From Echinarachnius parma (Eukaryota > Echinodermata > Echinoidea > Clypeasteroida > Echinarachniidae), in NCBI GenBank assembly GCA_037951105.1, contig JBAMJV010007169.1:1-64000 (forward strand): a DNA stretch of 64,000 bases. The letters run 5' to 3'. A program made the position numbers and the translations under genes. A model generated the notes under the pieces. That model saw only the letters and a program-made list of their open reading frames with translations, was not told the origin of the DNA and did no database searches. The first letter of the stretch is position 1. Each line of letters starts with the position of its first letter. Below, piece after piece: positions 12,376-23,163 of the stretch.

Positions 12376-13409
12376 TCAAATGTGTCAGAAACAATGAATA
12401 CACTCCCAGTTGCAATCTGATGATTTGATTTTTGAGTATCTAAAGGACAATTTTCCATAGACCAAACCCAAGATATCTCTAACTTAGTCCTAAACAAGTT
12501 AACCAATTCAGGACTGATCCTGAATATAGTGATACATACTACGGGCTGGGGCTGGGGCCTATGGAGAATGTGTTACGCCAAAAGCAAGCTACATTTCTTC
12601 AATTCCATAAAGTTTAGATTTCAATGATCAAGTGATAACAAATGATAACAAATAGAAATATTCAAGTACTTGTGCATAACATTTATTTATGTAAAGTTTA
12701 CTTTGAATGCGATGGTACCACACCATGTTGTCCATGTTATAGTAACATTACACCACAGGCACAAACTAATCTTAAACAATAATTGGTTGGGAGATCTGTT
12801 ATCTTTAGTCTTGCATACATGGTACACCCAAATCTATCCCAGATACATGTAGACTAAACATGCAGGACTATGACTGTAATGTGATACAATGTCACTATGT
12901 ATGACCCTTTCCTGAAAATCTGAGCCATGGGTTTGTTTTCTTCTATACAATTGTGTTCTGAACTCTGAAGTATTCAGTGAGGCAAGAAGTAATGTATGGG
13001 ACATACAATGTATTTCTCTAACTAACAAAATCAGGTTTTCAAGTAAATTATTTAATATGAAGACCAGAATGATTTCCTGATCAATCTCAATCTCGTATAT
13101 TTGTGCTATTTGTGATAGTATCTGTATCTAGATCTAACAACTGATTATTCTCATAAATTGTATTTTTTGCCAATTTCTCCTTTTTTTACAAGCCAGGAAC
13201 TAAAAATTAAAGAGTTATGGTGAAGTTCAAACATTCACAAGCATTTCCTGAGATTTATTGGCTTGAAACCTTATCTCGACATGGCTACTGTACACATGTC
13301 GTTTTTTTAATGGTGGGCTGAATTGATGTGATAAATCTTTCCCAAGTTCATGTATCAAGATCATGTGTCCAATTTTCATTTCCATTGTAAGAGAGAACTT
13401 GCAGAGGTT

Positions 13410-13560
13410 TTGTCAAATGGCTATATCCTTTTTTTGGTCTGTTAAACTCTTGAACTGTTAATTTACCCTCCTTTTTTCTCTATCAGATGGCTGCATCTTA
13501 ATTTGCATTAGTCTGCTAAACTTTTGAACCGCTAATTTACTCTCTTTTTTACTCAAGTTG
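13410..13560. repeat. Short direct duplication, about 80 bp unit
   Basis: The phrases 'aatggctatatcc'/'gatggctgcatc', 'gtctgttaaactcttgaac'/'gtctgctaaacttttgaac' and 'taatttaccctcc'/'taatttactctc' occur in the same order twice. Confidence 0.65.
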
Positions 13561-14117
13561 TAAACTTTTTACCTCAAACAATATGCATAAAATATGAAAG
13601 ACCATGAAAGGGGAAGGTAATACATTTTCTAGAATGTCTTGTTTGGGCATCAAGTCCTACATGTAGCTCCATTAGTATATGATTGATTGGTGGTCTATGT
13701 CTCATTTGGTCAATTACATGCGGCTTGAATACCGCAACATTATGTGAGTTGATCAAATTATGGACATATGTACAGAAAAAGGGTTAGTGTGGACTGTGGA
13801 AGTTTGCAGTACGCAATTTCATTTATCCTAACCCTACCAAGGAGAAGAATCAATTACCTCCAGGGTACTGTCACATTAGCATGTAACATTATGTGCATAG
13901 TACCACAGTGATTGCCCTACATTGTGCATATTGTAGCCTCAGGGGTTGATTTAATAGTAAGCAAGCAGGCAGGCCGGACTCATTTTGTCTACAGTCTACA
14001 ATCGATCAGTCACAATGAATGTCCCCAGGATGTCATTTTGATTCAGCCTTTAGGACTAAGGTTCAATATACAGAACATGTTTGACTTAAAAATGAACAAA
14101 ATACATTCAGAATTTAA

Positions 14118-14653
14118 AGGGGTAGTTTAGTTTTGGTAAGGCTGAACTTTATAAGCCAAAACCTGCACAGTAACATTATAAACTAATAGTTATAACTCCA
14201 CCATGCTCGAAAGGTATACAAAATTACAAACGACTAAGTAAAAATCCTGTAATCATTCAAAAAGAGCCATTAAAACACAAGAGGGCGCTTTTTAAAAAGG
14301 CATTGATTTCAACCATTTTTCATACAAAATTATGCATGTGATGTTTTATTGATATAATGATTAAATAGCGAGATCATCAACAACTATTTAAAAAACGCTT
14401 TTGAAAATTTTTGAAAAAGTGCAAGCATTTTTTTATTTTTTTCTAAAAATCATCTAATTATTTGGGCCCCAAATAATTATAAGATCAGATATTTTTATTA
14501 ATATTTCAGCCGTTTCTGGGTCGATTTTGACCAAATAAAGTTTATTCTGCCATTAAAATTGCATGTTCTCTCAAGTTCGACACTCAGTTTTTCGTTACCT
14601 CACAAAAAAATTGTGATGTGCAGCGCCCTCTCTACCAAAACTAAACTACCCCT
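14118..14653. mobile_element. TTAA-flanked MITE, family A, copy 1
   Basis: Flanked by TTAA on both sides. The left end AGGGGTAGTTTAGTTTTGG is mirrored at the right end (CCAAAACTAAACTACCCCT). Other copies lie at 23164-23671 and 27091-27640, the latter two in opposite interior orientation to this one. Shared interior blocks include 'gagggcgc', 'aaattacaaacgac' and a 'gttgatgatct'-type segment. Non-coding. Confidence 0.85.
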
Positions 14654-14693
14654 TTAAAAGTACATTCTGAAGAATGCATGGCTTTTACATGAC

Positions 14694-14865
14694 CAGGGCC
14701 CGTTGCAGAAAGAGATGTGTAATCAATTGTAAGTTACAATTAATTGTTGTCAGAAATTTTGTGCATTTCAACCCATCAGAGATTTGTGCATTCAGAACAC
14801 ATGATCTGACTTACAATTACTTGTTGCTTACAATCAATTGTACCTCTTTCTGCAACGGGGCCCTG
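14694..14865. mobile_element. Foldback MITE with CAGGGCCCGTTGCAGAAAGAG-type ends, copy 1
   Basis: Starts CAGGGCCCGTTGCAGAAAG and ends with the inverse CTTTCTGCAACGGGGCCCTG. The next 25 bases on each side are also near-complementary (AATCAATTGTAAGTTACAAT), so the whole 172 bp can fold back. CAGGG termini suggest a hAT relation, but no clear 8 bp target duplication is visible here. A sister copy is at 34912-35077. Confidence 0.75.
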
Positions 14866-16959
14866 TTCAGATAAATGGATGAGTTTAATACACAAGTCCC
14901 AAAATGAGTTACATGCATACAATGTGATAAAGAAAGATATCATCAGTATATCTTTATACCATTACTAAGAGACGACCTTGAACATTTTTTTACCCAATAA
15001 GTTTTATGTTTACAAATAGCTTTTTGGTAGTGTCTTCAGTTTAACAATCAACAATGTGGAGCTAGCAATTTTGGAGCTGAATGAACTGAAGTTAATACTC
15101 ATCATCGACATTATACTGCCCTTTGCCCTTTTCCATTATCAACACGCTATTCTGTATTGGTGGCCCATGGCTGCACAAATACACCATACTGCATGACAAG
15201 CTGTATTTCTCCTCTATACTCACAACCATTATTGATCACTTTACGTTGCAATCATGGCATGTAGAGCTTTGTAAACATGTGCAAACCACAAGACAATTGT
15301 TTCAACCATTTATCAATCATGCACGTTACGGTTCTAACTTATAAGTTACCATTAACCTCCCTACCATTTCGTAAGACAGAATAAATTGCATTTTAGCAAT
15401 GCTGTCACTTGCAAAGAGGGTTGGGGTACATGTTTATCAATGGATCTGTTCATGCAAAAACTAATACTACAAAACATTGTACTTTGTACAAAAGCAGGTA
15501 GCGCATTCTGGTACAATGTAACTGATGAAAGCCTAAAGTATTTAGCTCTTGCAATTTAATAACAACATGCTGTCTGATGAATTCATCAAGCCCTATAAAG
15601 GCAAATAGGCAATCATGTTGTGGTCAACAATAATAACAAATGCTGGAAGCCTATCACTCTCTCGAGTGTGAAACGGCATACCTGGGTTTTGCGCCATATG
15701 GCTATGTATGCATGTAAAGAGCACAAGATCATGACAATTTTGATAGTGCTATCAGGTGCAGAAAATGTTTTATATATAGATCTTTTATGGAAAAGGGACA
15801 ATTGTAGCTAAATTATGAACTGTACTATGAATGCACTTATCATACTTTTACAGTGTACATCAATTTCACATATTTCATTACTACCCCTGGATGATTAAAA
15901 CTGCAGCAAACTCTATGTAGCATGTTTATTGTTTCAAAAGTAACTTACAGCTTTTATGCCATTTAGCTGAAATTATCACTTCCAAAAAGTGGGTCATTAT
16001 CAATATCAAGTTTAAGCACCTTTGTTATTTCTCCTCGGTACATTGTACATCACACATCACATGTATTAAACAGGTTCTGAAATCAATATCATTTATATAA
16101 CTAAGTTCATAACATTTAAGTTACTTATAAATATTATTTTATGTCATCATATTATTTTATTTTATTTTATATTTGCAAATGAAGTATCCTATGTACATGT
16201 ATAATATTGACACATCTATTTTGAACTGCATTTTATGATTGCTTGGATAATGTTTGTATAATTGTGTAATATAAGTTGACATAAAATCTCTCCACTAACA
16301 AATATCATAAAATGGGTCTAGCCATCTAAGGATAAGAACTTTGCATTCTGATTGGCTGATGGACATGCATCAATTTGTATTGGCTGCAAATGTTAGGCAT
16401 TTGCATTTTGCATGCACACCCAAAGGACAATTTCTTTCACTACAGGCATCAACAAACTTTTTGAAGAACCGTGTTTGTTGAGGAAGGACTATACTATGGC
16501 GATTGGTGAACTTATGTTTTTTGAATGAAGTTTTGAGAATTGATCTTATTAAGCATTTTCCTCATCTTTAACAATATATTCATAATACTTCAAACATAAC
16601 ATCATAAACGTATCAGTATAAACAGTATGATAAATGATATAAGTACTACATTGCGTGTGTAAAATATGAAATATGAAAAATACTATAACATAACATTACA
16701 TAACATAACATCTTAATTACAAGTCACCAAATAGTTAATGGATGGATAATAGAAAAGTTACAATATACCAATCATTTGTTTAAAATATTCATAAAAGTAC
16801 ATTATTTGTTTGTCTTTTCTTTCATGGAGATTGGTCTTCAACATATGAATTCATGAATAAATAAATGAACAAGTAATCTAGTTATATTCCTTTCAATTCA
16901 TCAATTACTTAGTTTATTTCACGTTTGCTTTCTGTATAAATGTCTGTGAATATACCAAC

Positions 16960-17248
16960 CTGCACATATTCCATGAGCATCTGAATTGATAAAGTCTCCG
17001 ACTTTGAGAATGAGTTCGCAAACAAGCCCCTTATCGCACTGCCCGAATTTGTTGAAGGGGCCAGCGCAGGACTGGCCGACCAACTTGGCACACTCCTGAC
17101 AGCAGTTGCACTCGTCATCCACTACGCCTCCCTGGCAGGAGAGAACGCGGCAATCGTCCCGGTTGCAAGTCCCGCACGATAGGGCACCAACTCCAGCCAC
17201 TACCAAACATGCGACGACAAAAAATAACCGCACACGATCATAAGACAT
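16960..17248 (-). CDS. CRIM1-like gene, coding exon 1: signal peptide and IGFBP domain
   Basis: First coding exon, 96 codons plus one base. The ATG at 17248 has an A at -3 and is the only in-frame Met before the signal peptide. Residues 1-24 form a signal peptide (Arg-containing start, hydrophobic core FFVVACLVVAGVGA). Residues 25-95 contain exactly 12 cysteines (25, 28, 33, 38, 47, 49, 50, 53, 61, 71, 77, 95), the canonical count of an IGFBP N-terminal domain, with the CxCCxxC core at 47-53. The donor CAG|GTTGGT follows codon 96 in phase 1, matching the exon 2 acceptor. The frame read past the donor is intronic and ends shortly after. Family knowledge: in CRIM1 this domain leads a series of VWC repeats and the protein tethers BMPs at the cell surface. 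A stand-alone single-IGFBP-domain protein is the main alternative; exon 2 argues against it. Confidence 0.85.
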
Positions 17249-18040
17249 GTTTGTTTGGTGATCCGTTTCGACGCTAGAGACAAAAATTGAAAATGTTAAG
17301 CTGAAAAGCTTAATAGAAAATGGAAAATAACTTTGGGAGATAGGTCCGATGTCCTGATGACTGAAATTAATATTAATCTCAAGTTAAATCCACGAAACAA
17401 AAAAGGCTTCAAAATTTGTCCGATGGTAAGCTATCCCGAATTCGAACGAGAAGCCCCCGCAACGCATCCGGAGCGACCGCAGATTTGCCAGCACCTCGAT
17501 CGCCTCGAGATGAAACTAGTAATAATTCCACATTCGAATGTAGTTGAAGCGAGAACTACATCAGCTTTTGGCTACATAATATCCTCTTCCCTTCCGTGGC
17601 AATATCTATTCAAGTCTTTTCTGTCTGAGTATCTCCGATCAGACTTGCGAACGAATGAAGTCTGGCGGAAATGTTGAAGATGTCAAATGAAGAAATGCCG
17701 GAATCTCTTCTTTGACTGTAGGTACACTTTGGAAAATCCGACAAGATCAGCTGTTCACTTCATCGAAGTATACAATTCACTTCCAAACAACGAAGCGTAC
17801 CGTACCCGTCGGACCCCAATTCTCTCTGCGCGCCGTGCATGCATTTCGTACGCACGGCCGGCGGAGTCGCGAATGGGTGCATATAGCATCGATATATCGA
17901 TGGCATATAGTATAGGGCTTCGGACATGGGTGCGTGGTATAGGGGACCAAGGAAAACGACAGGTGTACAGTGCGCGCGCGCATTATTGTGCATGCATTTA
18001 TGGCCTGGCCTGGGAAAAACCCTGAATTTGAAATGAAGCC
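17249..18040. promoter_or_regulatory. Upstream region of the CRIM1-like gene, partly CpG-rich
   Basis: Lies immediately 5' of the CRIM1-like start codon, so it must hold its 5' UTR and probably its promoter. The part 17440-17530 and 17800-17980 is clearly richer in CG dinucleotides than the window as a whole. I could not assign a TATA box or start site. Open frames across it on both strands are overlapping and show no domain. Confidence 0.4.
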
Positions 18041-18045
18041 CTAAT

Positions 18046-18495
18046 GCTACGGTCACAAATGGTCCGATTTGGGCTACGGCGCCCGTACGATGCCACTTTT
18101 AGGTGAAATCTTGCGGGAATCTTGCGGCGCCCGCACGGGTGCAGTGGCTATCGTACGGTCGCCGTTGCATTTTTCCTCGCCGTACGATGTCAAAAATTTG
18201 TTTAACGCGGAGTTAAAACAAAAAATGCATCGCACAACACAAAAAAAAAAAAAAAAAAAAAAATGCATCGCACGATGTTTTACTTGCCGTAAGCCCGTAG
18301 ACACATCGTAGAGAGCATCGCACGGGCACCACAAGGGCATCGCACGGGCACAGCACGGACATCGCCGCCTTTTTTCGAATATCGTACGATTTTGAGACTG
18401 AATGTCTGGCCACTCAAATCGTACGGGTACCGTGGAGTCACCGTAAGAGTACCGTAAGGCACCCGTACGGGCACTTAGTTTGTGTTCACGGGGGC
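18046..18495. repeat. CGTACG/CGCACGG-rich repeat block, possible transposon
   Basis: The segment is filled with variants of CCCGTACG, TCGTACGG and ATCGCACGGGCA, in both orientations. It begins GCTACGGTCACAAA and ends near TTTGTGTTCACGGG, an imperfect inverted pair, so it may be a non-autonomous DNA element. A 22 bp poly-A run (18241-18262) is flanked by the duplicated ATGCATCGCAC. Not coding. Confidence 0.5.
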
Positions 18496-18515
18496 CGTGC
18501 GATTTATGTTTTATT

Positions 18516-18553
18516 TCTTCTTCTTCTTCTTCTTCTTCTTCTTCTTCTTCTTC
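18516..18553. repeat. TTC trinucleotide microsatellite
   Basis: About twelve uninterrupted TTC/CTT units. The poly-Glu frame through it on the minus strand is an artefact. Confidence 0.95.
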
Positions 18554-18884
18554 GTTTGATATGTGCATTATACTAATTGCTTTCAGACCAATCTTTCCAA
18601 GTTAAAAACATAGGCTAACATTCTAAAAACATGTTACCAAACAAAGTTGTAGATGTTGATCGAATCATTGCTACACAGTTTAGACAATGACAACATGCAA
18701 AAGAAAAATAAAAAATTAAACATATCGAGGTCGGGAAAGAGAAAGATTTTCATATTTCAGATTGCATAATACAGTCCGACTGAAATTTGAAGGGATCTAG
18801 GAACTATGTATACTTCTTCTTTCGTATCCTACATCTACACTACTCTACACTACGCTATACTACTACCGTAGTCTAGAATATTAA

Positions 18885-19441
18885 AGGGCAATGAAACCCA
18901 AGCAAAATGTTGCTTTCATAGTTTTGAAGAGATTAAGAAGAAGAATCTCTGAAAGTTAGAGCATAATCGGGTAAGAAACAAGAAAACTACGGCCTTTTGA
19001 AGATGTCCATATATTCCTATGGGGAACTCAAATTGGCAACGCACTCTGATAAGTGTGTGGACAACTCCCCGTATGTTTTGTACACAAATGTTCCCATTTT
19101 TACAGTTTTCTTCATAGTCACATTTTTCCATTCCCCCAACTTATGATATGTTATGTATAAAAGTATTCTACAAAACATATGTTGAACTCGAACGAAGGGT
19201 AAACATAAATTTTGAGAACATTTAACAAAAGTGAAATTTTGTGTACAGAATGTATGGGCAGTTGTCCACAACTTTGCCAAAGTGCGTTGCCAATTTGAGT
19301 CACTCGAAGAAATACATGGCTCTTTTCATAGAGCCATAGTTTTCTTATTTCTTGACCGATAATGCTCAAATTTTCAGAGACTATTCATTATATGTATTGT
19401 CTTATAGAGCATACAACAATTTGTCTGGATTTCATTGTCCT
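18885..19441. mobile_element. TTAA-flanked MITE, family D, copy 1
   Basis: Flanked by TTAA (18881-18884 and 19442-19445). The ends AGGGCAATGAAACCC and GGATTTCATTGTCCT are inverted copies. The interior has a second inverted pair: 'actcaaattggcaacgcac' (near 19025) against 'gtgcgttgccaatttgagt' (near 19282), each next to a 'tgtggacaact'/'agttgtccaca' block. Relatives are at 31193-31703 and at the right end at 22509. Confidence 0.8.
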
Positions 19442-20166
19442 TTAAATATTTGGCCATGAATTTGCACATCGCACGGCTGTCTCATTCGCAACCACCAGAT
19501 CTTCTTGACTACACTGTTCCTCAAGGTTAGGACACTGAAGGAGGTGTTGCATGGTTTGTGATGTGCCACAGTCGCAGTTAATGTTGTCATCATCTGTGTA
19601 TCCCCACTTTTTCATGTTGACTTTGCATCGACCCATCCCTGTGCGAAGTCGGTTGAGGGACTTCCATGTCTTCCAGTCTTGCTTGTGTCCTGGGGGTAAC
19701 TGCTCCTTAGTAGGGAGAGGTAGCTTGTCATGGTGGCGGTTACTGCTGCGCCTCTCCTCCCAAAGCCTACGTCTGGCCACCTGTGGGGATTCGGTCAGCG
19801 GTTGGACAGAGTGTAGGAAGCTTTTCCTCGATTTGAGCCGTTTCTGGGATGGTTGGATGTCATAACATGGATGGCGGCTATCCTGACTTTGTCTTAGACG
19901 CTCCACGCTACTGGCTACTGACCGGCGTATATCGGGTGGAGCAATGCCGGACAGGACATATAGGCTGCTTACATTTGTCGGCTTTAGACAACCAGAGATT
20001 GCTCTGCAGCTATCGTTGAGAATTGGGTCAAGTTTCTTCGAGTGCGAGGATCTTTCCCAGACTGGGCACGCGTACTCCGCAGCAGAATAACAAAGTGCAA
20101 GAGCTGTTGCCCGTAGTGTAGATGCACTGGCACCCACCGGCGCCGATTCCATCCGAAAACACAATG

Positions 20167-20202
<36 letters not shown>

Positions 20203-20940
20203 AGCATTGTTCACAAACAATGCTCGCCCCCCCCAATGCATTGTGTTTTCGGATGGAATCGGCGCCGGTGCTGGCACCCCAAGAGGAGTTTGTCAGTTTC
20301 CGGAGGAGGTTGTTCCTGGTCCTCACTTTCCCCCTCACCTTTCCGATATGCTGCTTGAATGAAAGTGTTCGATCCAGGGTAACGCCAAGGTACACTGGAT
20401 GATCGCAGTGGTCGAGGGGGGTACCATTCCATGTGAGTGATAGTTTCTTCCCAGCCTCGCGGTTGCGTAGATGGAATAAGCAGACCTGTGTCTTGGTAGG
20501 GTTTGCTTTCAGCTGGTTGTCTCTGTATTATACTGTCAGGTTGTCTAGGGCTGATGTTAGGGTGCTCTCTATCTCATTGGTATCGCTGTTCTGGGTGGCA
20601 ATGCCGAGATCGTCAGCATAGATGAAGCTCCTTGTGCCTGGAGAGACAGGTTGGTCATTCGTGTAGATGTTGAACAGGACTGGAGCGAGAACACTGCCCT
20701 GTGGGAGTCCATTCTTCTGTATCCTTCACCTGCTGCGCTTTCCGTTCAACTCCACAAAGAAACGTCTGTTTCCTAGTAGCAGTTGGATGAGTTTGGTCAG
20801 ATGGATGTCACTTGTCATCCTGTACAGCTTATTGAGGAGTAATGTGTAGTGATACTGGGATACCCTGGGGTTGTCACAACCTTGTAGGAGAACAAAGATG
20901 GTGCTTGATTTACTCGATTTGAGAGGGCAACACATCATCC
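19442..20940 (-). pseudogene. Non-LTR retrotransposon reverse transcriptase, dead 5'-truncated copy
   Basis: Read on the minus strand, the conserved reverse-transcriptase order is visible: GLPQGSVLAPVLFN (about 20710-20670), then the catalytic FIYADDLG (about 20625-20600), then NPTKTQ, then YLGVTLD (near 20390). After these come the C-terminal SSW/EYACPVW block and a terminal Cys/His cluster, CDCG...HLLQCP. This order is typical of jockey-superfamily LINE ORF2; the clade is not resolved. In-frame stops occur near 20730 (TGA before the GLPQGS block) and near 20525 (TAA), and the region upstream of 20860 loses frame. No endonuclease part is present. A 136 bp foldback element (20135-20270) sits within it yet leaves the frame open, giving one uninterrupted stretch of over 300 codons. 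It lies in the spacer between the two divergent genes. Confidence 0.85.
20135..20270. mobile_element. 136 bp foldback MITE with poly-G arm, inside the LINE copy
   Basis: Ends CACCGGCGCC and GGCGCCGGTG are part of about 36 bp perfect inverted arms continuing into G (left) and C (right) runs and then a short central hairpin (GAGCATTGT...ACAATGCTC). An 8 bp target duplication, CTGGCACC, flanks it exactly (20127-20134 and 20271-20278). The left G run is over 25 bases while the right C run is only 8, so the homopolymer has changed length since insertion. The 8 bp duplication suggests a hAT-type transposase. Confidence 0.85.
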
Positions 20941-20944
20941 GTAA

Positions 20945-21257
20945 TTTTATAGCTATGGTTGAAGCTGTCAGACACTGTTGTTGTCACTTGATACGAGGCT
21001 AAACCCCGGAAGTCATTGGTTTACATGCATTGCATGCATGCAGCATTGGCCGATCGCAGTCTCTGTGTGCAGTACATATGCATAGTGGCGGCGGGCTCAG
21101 CTCACTGTGCAAAACACATGCATGATTTTGCTGCAATTTGTGCAACGTTGATAACGCTGACTCTGCATCTCCCGCGAACAGCGAAGCTAACTGGAACTCT
21201 GCAAGGGCATTATTCTACCAAGTTTTATAGACCTTCTTGGAACTTTTTTGAATAAAA
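20945..21257 (+). promoter_or_regulatory. Probable promoter/5' UTR of the xylosyltransferase-like gene
   Basis: The 300 bases before the start codon are unique, moderately CpG-containing and free of recognised transposon sequence. They include an inverted GCATTGCATGCATGCAGC-like palindrome near 21030. The start codon context is AAAAATGG. No transcription start can be fixed from sequence alone. Confidence 0.35.
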
Positions 21258-21491
21258 ATGGCTATGAACAGCATCCAAATCAACCGTTCTTCACGGTTCT
21301 GCTACCGTTATCGCTTCGTTCTGTACGCAGCCTTAGCAATTGTCGGGGTTCAGTGCTTGGTAGCTTGGAGTTTTCTGTCCATCGATAGCGAGGAGCGAGC
21401 GGCGGAGCTCCGGCGGCAGGCCCGGCGAGGCGACGCTAGTAACCACATAGCTCCAGCGGCTTCAAATGACGAGAAACCAGATAATTTGAGG
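21258..21491 (+). CDS. Xylosyltransferase-like gene, coding exon 1 (type II membrane anchor)
   Basis: Exon 1 encodes 78 residues and ends at a strong donor (AGG|GTAAGT) in phase 0. Residues 1-19 are polar and basic (NRSSRFCYRYR), residues 20-40 are a single hydrophobic span (YAALAIVGVQCLVAWSFL), and a charged Glu/Arg-rich stem follows. This is the layout of a Golgi type II glycosyltransferase. The span and the few residues around it (R-Y-x-x, L-A-I, Q-x-L-V-x-W-S-F) resemble the start of vertebrate peptide O-xylosyltransferases XYLT1/2, which put xylose on Ser to start heparan and chondroitin sulphate chains. The catalytic domain is not in view, so the identification depends on the anchor alone; another Golgi type II enzyme is possible. 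A second Met (codon 3) is an alternative start. It is transcribed away from the CRIM1-like gene. Confidence 0.6.
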
Positions 21492-21884
21492 GTAAGTTGA
21501 ATACTTCTTCTCTTTTCTTTTTTTTCTTTCTTCTTCTTCCAATTTGAGTACAGACCACCGTTGGCGTATTATCGTACTATCGCTTAAACGTTATTTAAGT
21601 GAGTTGTGAATGAGAGAGTGTGTTGCGTTGTAACATTGGGTTTTGACTTTTGTGAATCATTTCTGGTTGAATAACTTTCCACAAAAAATTAAATATGTTC
21701 TGATGTTCTAACTATTCAGCAGTGTGAGCTTGTTGCTGTGTGAATGTATGGTGTGCGACAAGTCTGGATTTAAACAATCAAAATGACAAGGAAACCCTAA
21801 GATGTATTAATATATTGTTTTCTTATATTTGTAATATGTAAATACTGTATTTAATATTTTGTTATTTTGAATTTGATGTATTGT

Positions 21885-21970
21885 TTTTATTTCAGGGACC
21901 GTCTGAAAAACAGTCTTTGGCTGAGTACGGTTCCCTGGTGAAATAAAATGAAAATAAAATGAAATAAATC
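21885..21970 (+). mobile_element. LINE/SINE 3' tail
   Basis: A GGGACCGTCTGAAAAACAGT stem followed by CTTTGGCTGAGTACGGTTCCCT can form a hairpin, and is followed by repeated AAATAAAATGA units. A small 3' hairpin plus short A/T-rich repeats is typical of CR1/L2-type LINE tails and the SINEs that use them. The preceding CAG resembles a splice acceptor but no open frame follows. Confidence 0.55.
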
Positions 21971-22085
21971 AAAATATTTGGAACAAGGAGCAGAATAAGT
22001 GGACTAAATTTGAACAAATTTGAGCACCCACGGTTGAGAATTGAGAATGTAAAGACCTTTTGTCCGAAATTGACAGAAATACCAA

Positions 22086-22509
22086 ATTACAATTTCCTTC
22101 TAGTTTGCGCTTTTGGCGCCCTCTATCATTGATCTTGACGTCTTTACGGTCCTGTATGTAATATGTTTTGTACATATAATATAGAAAAAAATCTCGCTGG
22201 TGAATTACATTTTATGTGACATGGCTAAGCCACTAAAGCAAATTGGCGCTAGTAGATAATAAGTGCATGTTATTGTTAGATTTGTTGATTATATATATAT
22301 GTTAGATTTGGTGGCTATGGTTGGGCTCGATTTCTGGCCATGGACACACTTCTCCACTAGCGCCAAATTGTCAAAAGTAATAATCTCATGTACAAAACTT
22401 ATGACGGGTTCTTGTAGGTCTAAACAGATCTATGTCAAAGTCAAATGATAGAGGGCACCATATTTGAACAATACTCATAATTTCTGTTTTGACAGGATTT
22501 CATTGTCCT
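22086..22509. mobile_element. Partial family D-like MITE
   Basis: The right end GGATTTCATTGTCCT abuts TTAA (22510-22513), as in the copy at 18885-19441. Inside are inverted pairs 'ggcgccctctatcatt' (22116) / 'aatgatagagggcacc' (22444) and 'aaattggcgctagtaga' / 'tccactagcgccaaatt'. The matching left terminus is not found; it may have been lost next to the LINE tail at 21885-21970. Confidence 0.55.
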
Positions 22510-23163
22510 TTAACCTCTGTTGAAATTATGTGAGACATTTTGATCCCGGGATAAATTTGTATTTTGTCTAATTGATGATTGTGATGAAATATGATCAGTG
22601 ATAATTTAATGTTTCATATATATCTGGCAGCTGGGCATGATCTATCAGGTTAAGCAAACTGATTTTATTGAGGCTTCAGCAAATTGATCATACATTGCAA
22701 TTTGCTAATAATTGCAAAAATTGCAATTTAAGACACACATTATCATATCAGAATTTTAAACTTTAGGACCAGTGAAATTTTTGTTAAACCACATGGTTTT
22801 CTTTGCCCTGGGAAATTTGTTGATTGGGTGTGTAGAGCCTTGCATGGTATGGTAGGCAGTACTTACTTAAAATATATAATTTTGTATTCATTCCAAGAAA
22901 AGGGCATTATCTACCAAAGGGTGCCCACGACTTGGCGTGCATGATTAAAAGAAGAACTGATGCTCGCTATATGCAATTTGTATAGTCTATAGAGCATCTA
23001 TTCTTTTAATAGTCATGCATGGCCGAGTATTGGGCATGCTTTGGTAGAGAATGCCAAGAAAAAAATATGTATAATATATCATGAAAGCTAGAGTATGATT
23101 ATAAAAAAAGTCAGAGTTTGTGTCAATTTAATTCACAATAAAGCGGACTGTATTAAAGATTAA

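Larger units (their letters stand above)
4255..16959 (-). other. Intron 1 of the CRIM1-like gene
   Basis: Bounded by the exon 1 donor (CAG|GTTGGT, minus strand, after 16960) and the exon 2 acceptor (TTGCAG| before 4254). About 12.7 kb, AT-rich, with no convincing internal exon. It contains decayed copies of the exon 2 start, several MITEs, a LINE fragment, a tandem array at 11800-12375 and simple repeats such as ATTTT near 16150 and ATAACAT near 16690, listed separately. Outside those I see only unique non-coding sequence. Confidence 0.65.

Noticed and set aside
17333..18056. Overlapping frames of 98-114 codons on both strands upstream of the CRIM1-like gene
   Set aside because: CpG-rich sequence has few stops; the frames overlap each other, lack domains and contain no splice logic.
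18074..18568. 164-codon minus-strand frame
   Set aside because: It runs through the TTC microsatellite, the CGTACG-rich block and a poly-A run, giving poly-Glu and poly-Phe; it is repeat-derived.
20122..20432. Plus- and minus-strand frames rich in Gly or Pro over the foldback element
   Set aside because: They are translations of the G run and hairpin, in other frames than the reverse transcriptase.
21891..21947. TTATTTCAG acceptor-like site with a short frame, considered as exon 2 of the xylosyltransferase-like gene
   Set aside because: The following bases fold as a LINE/SINE 3' hairpin with AAATAAAATGA repeats, and the frame stops within about 15 codons.
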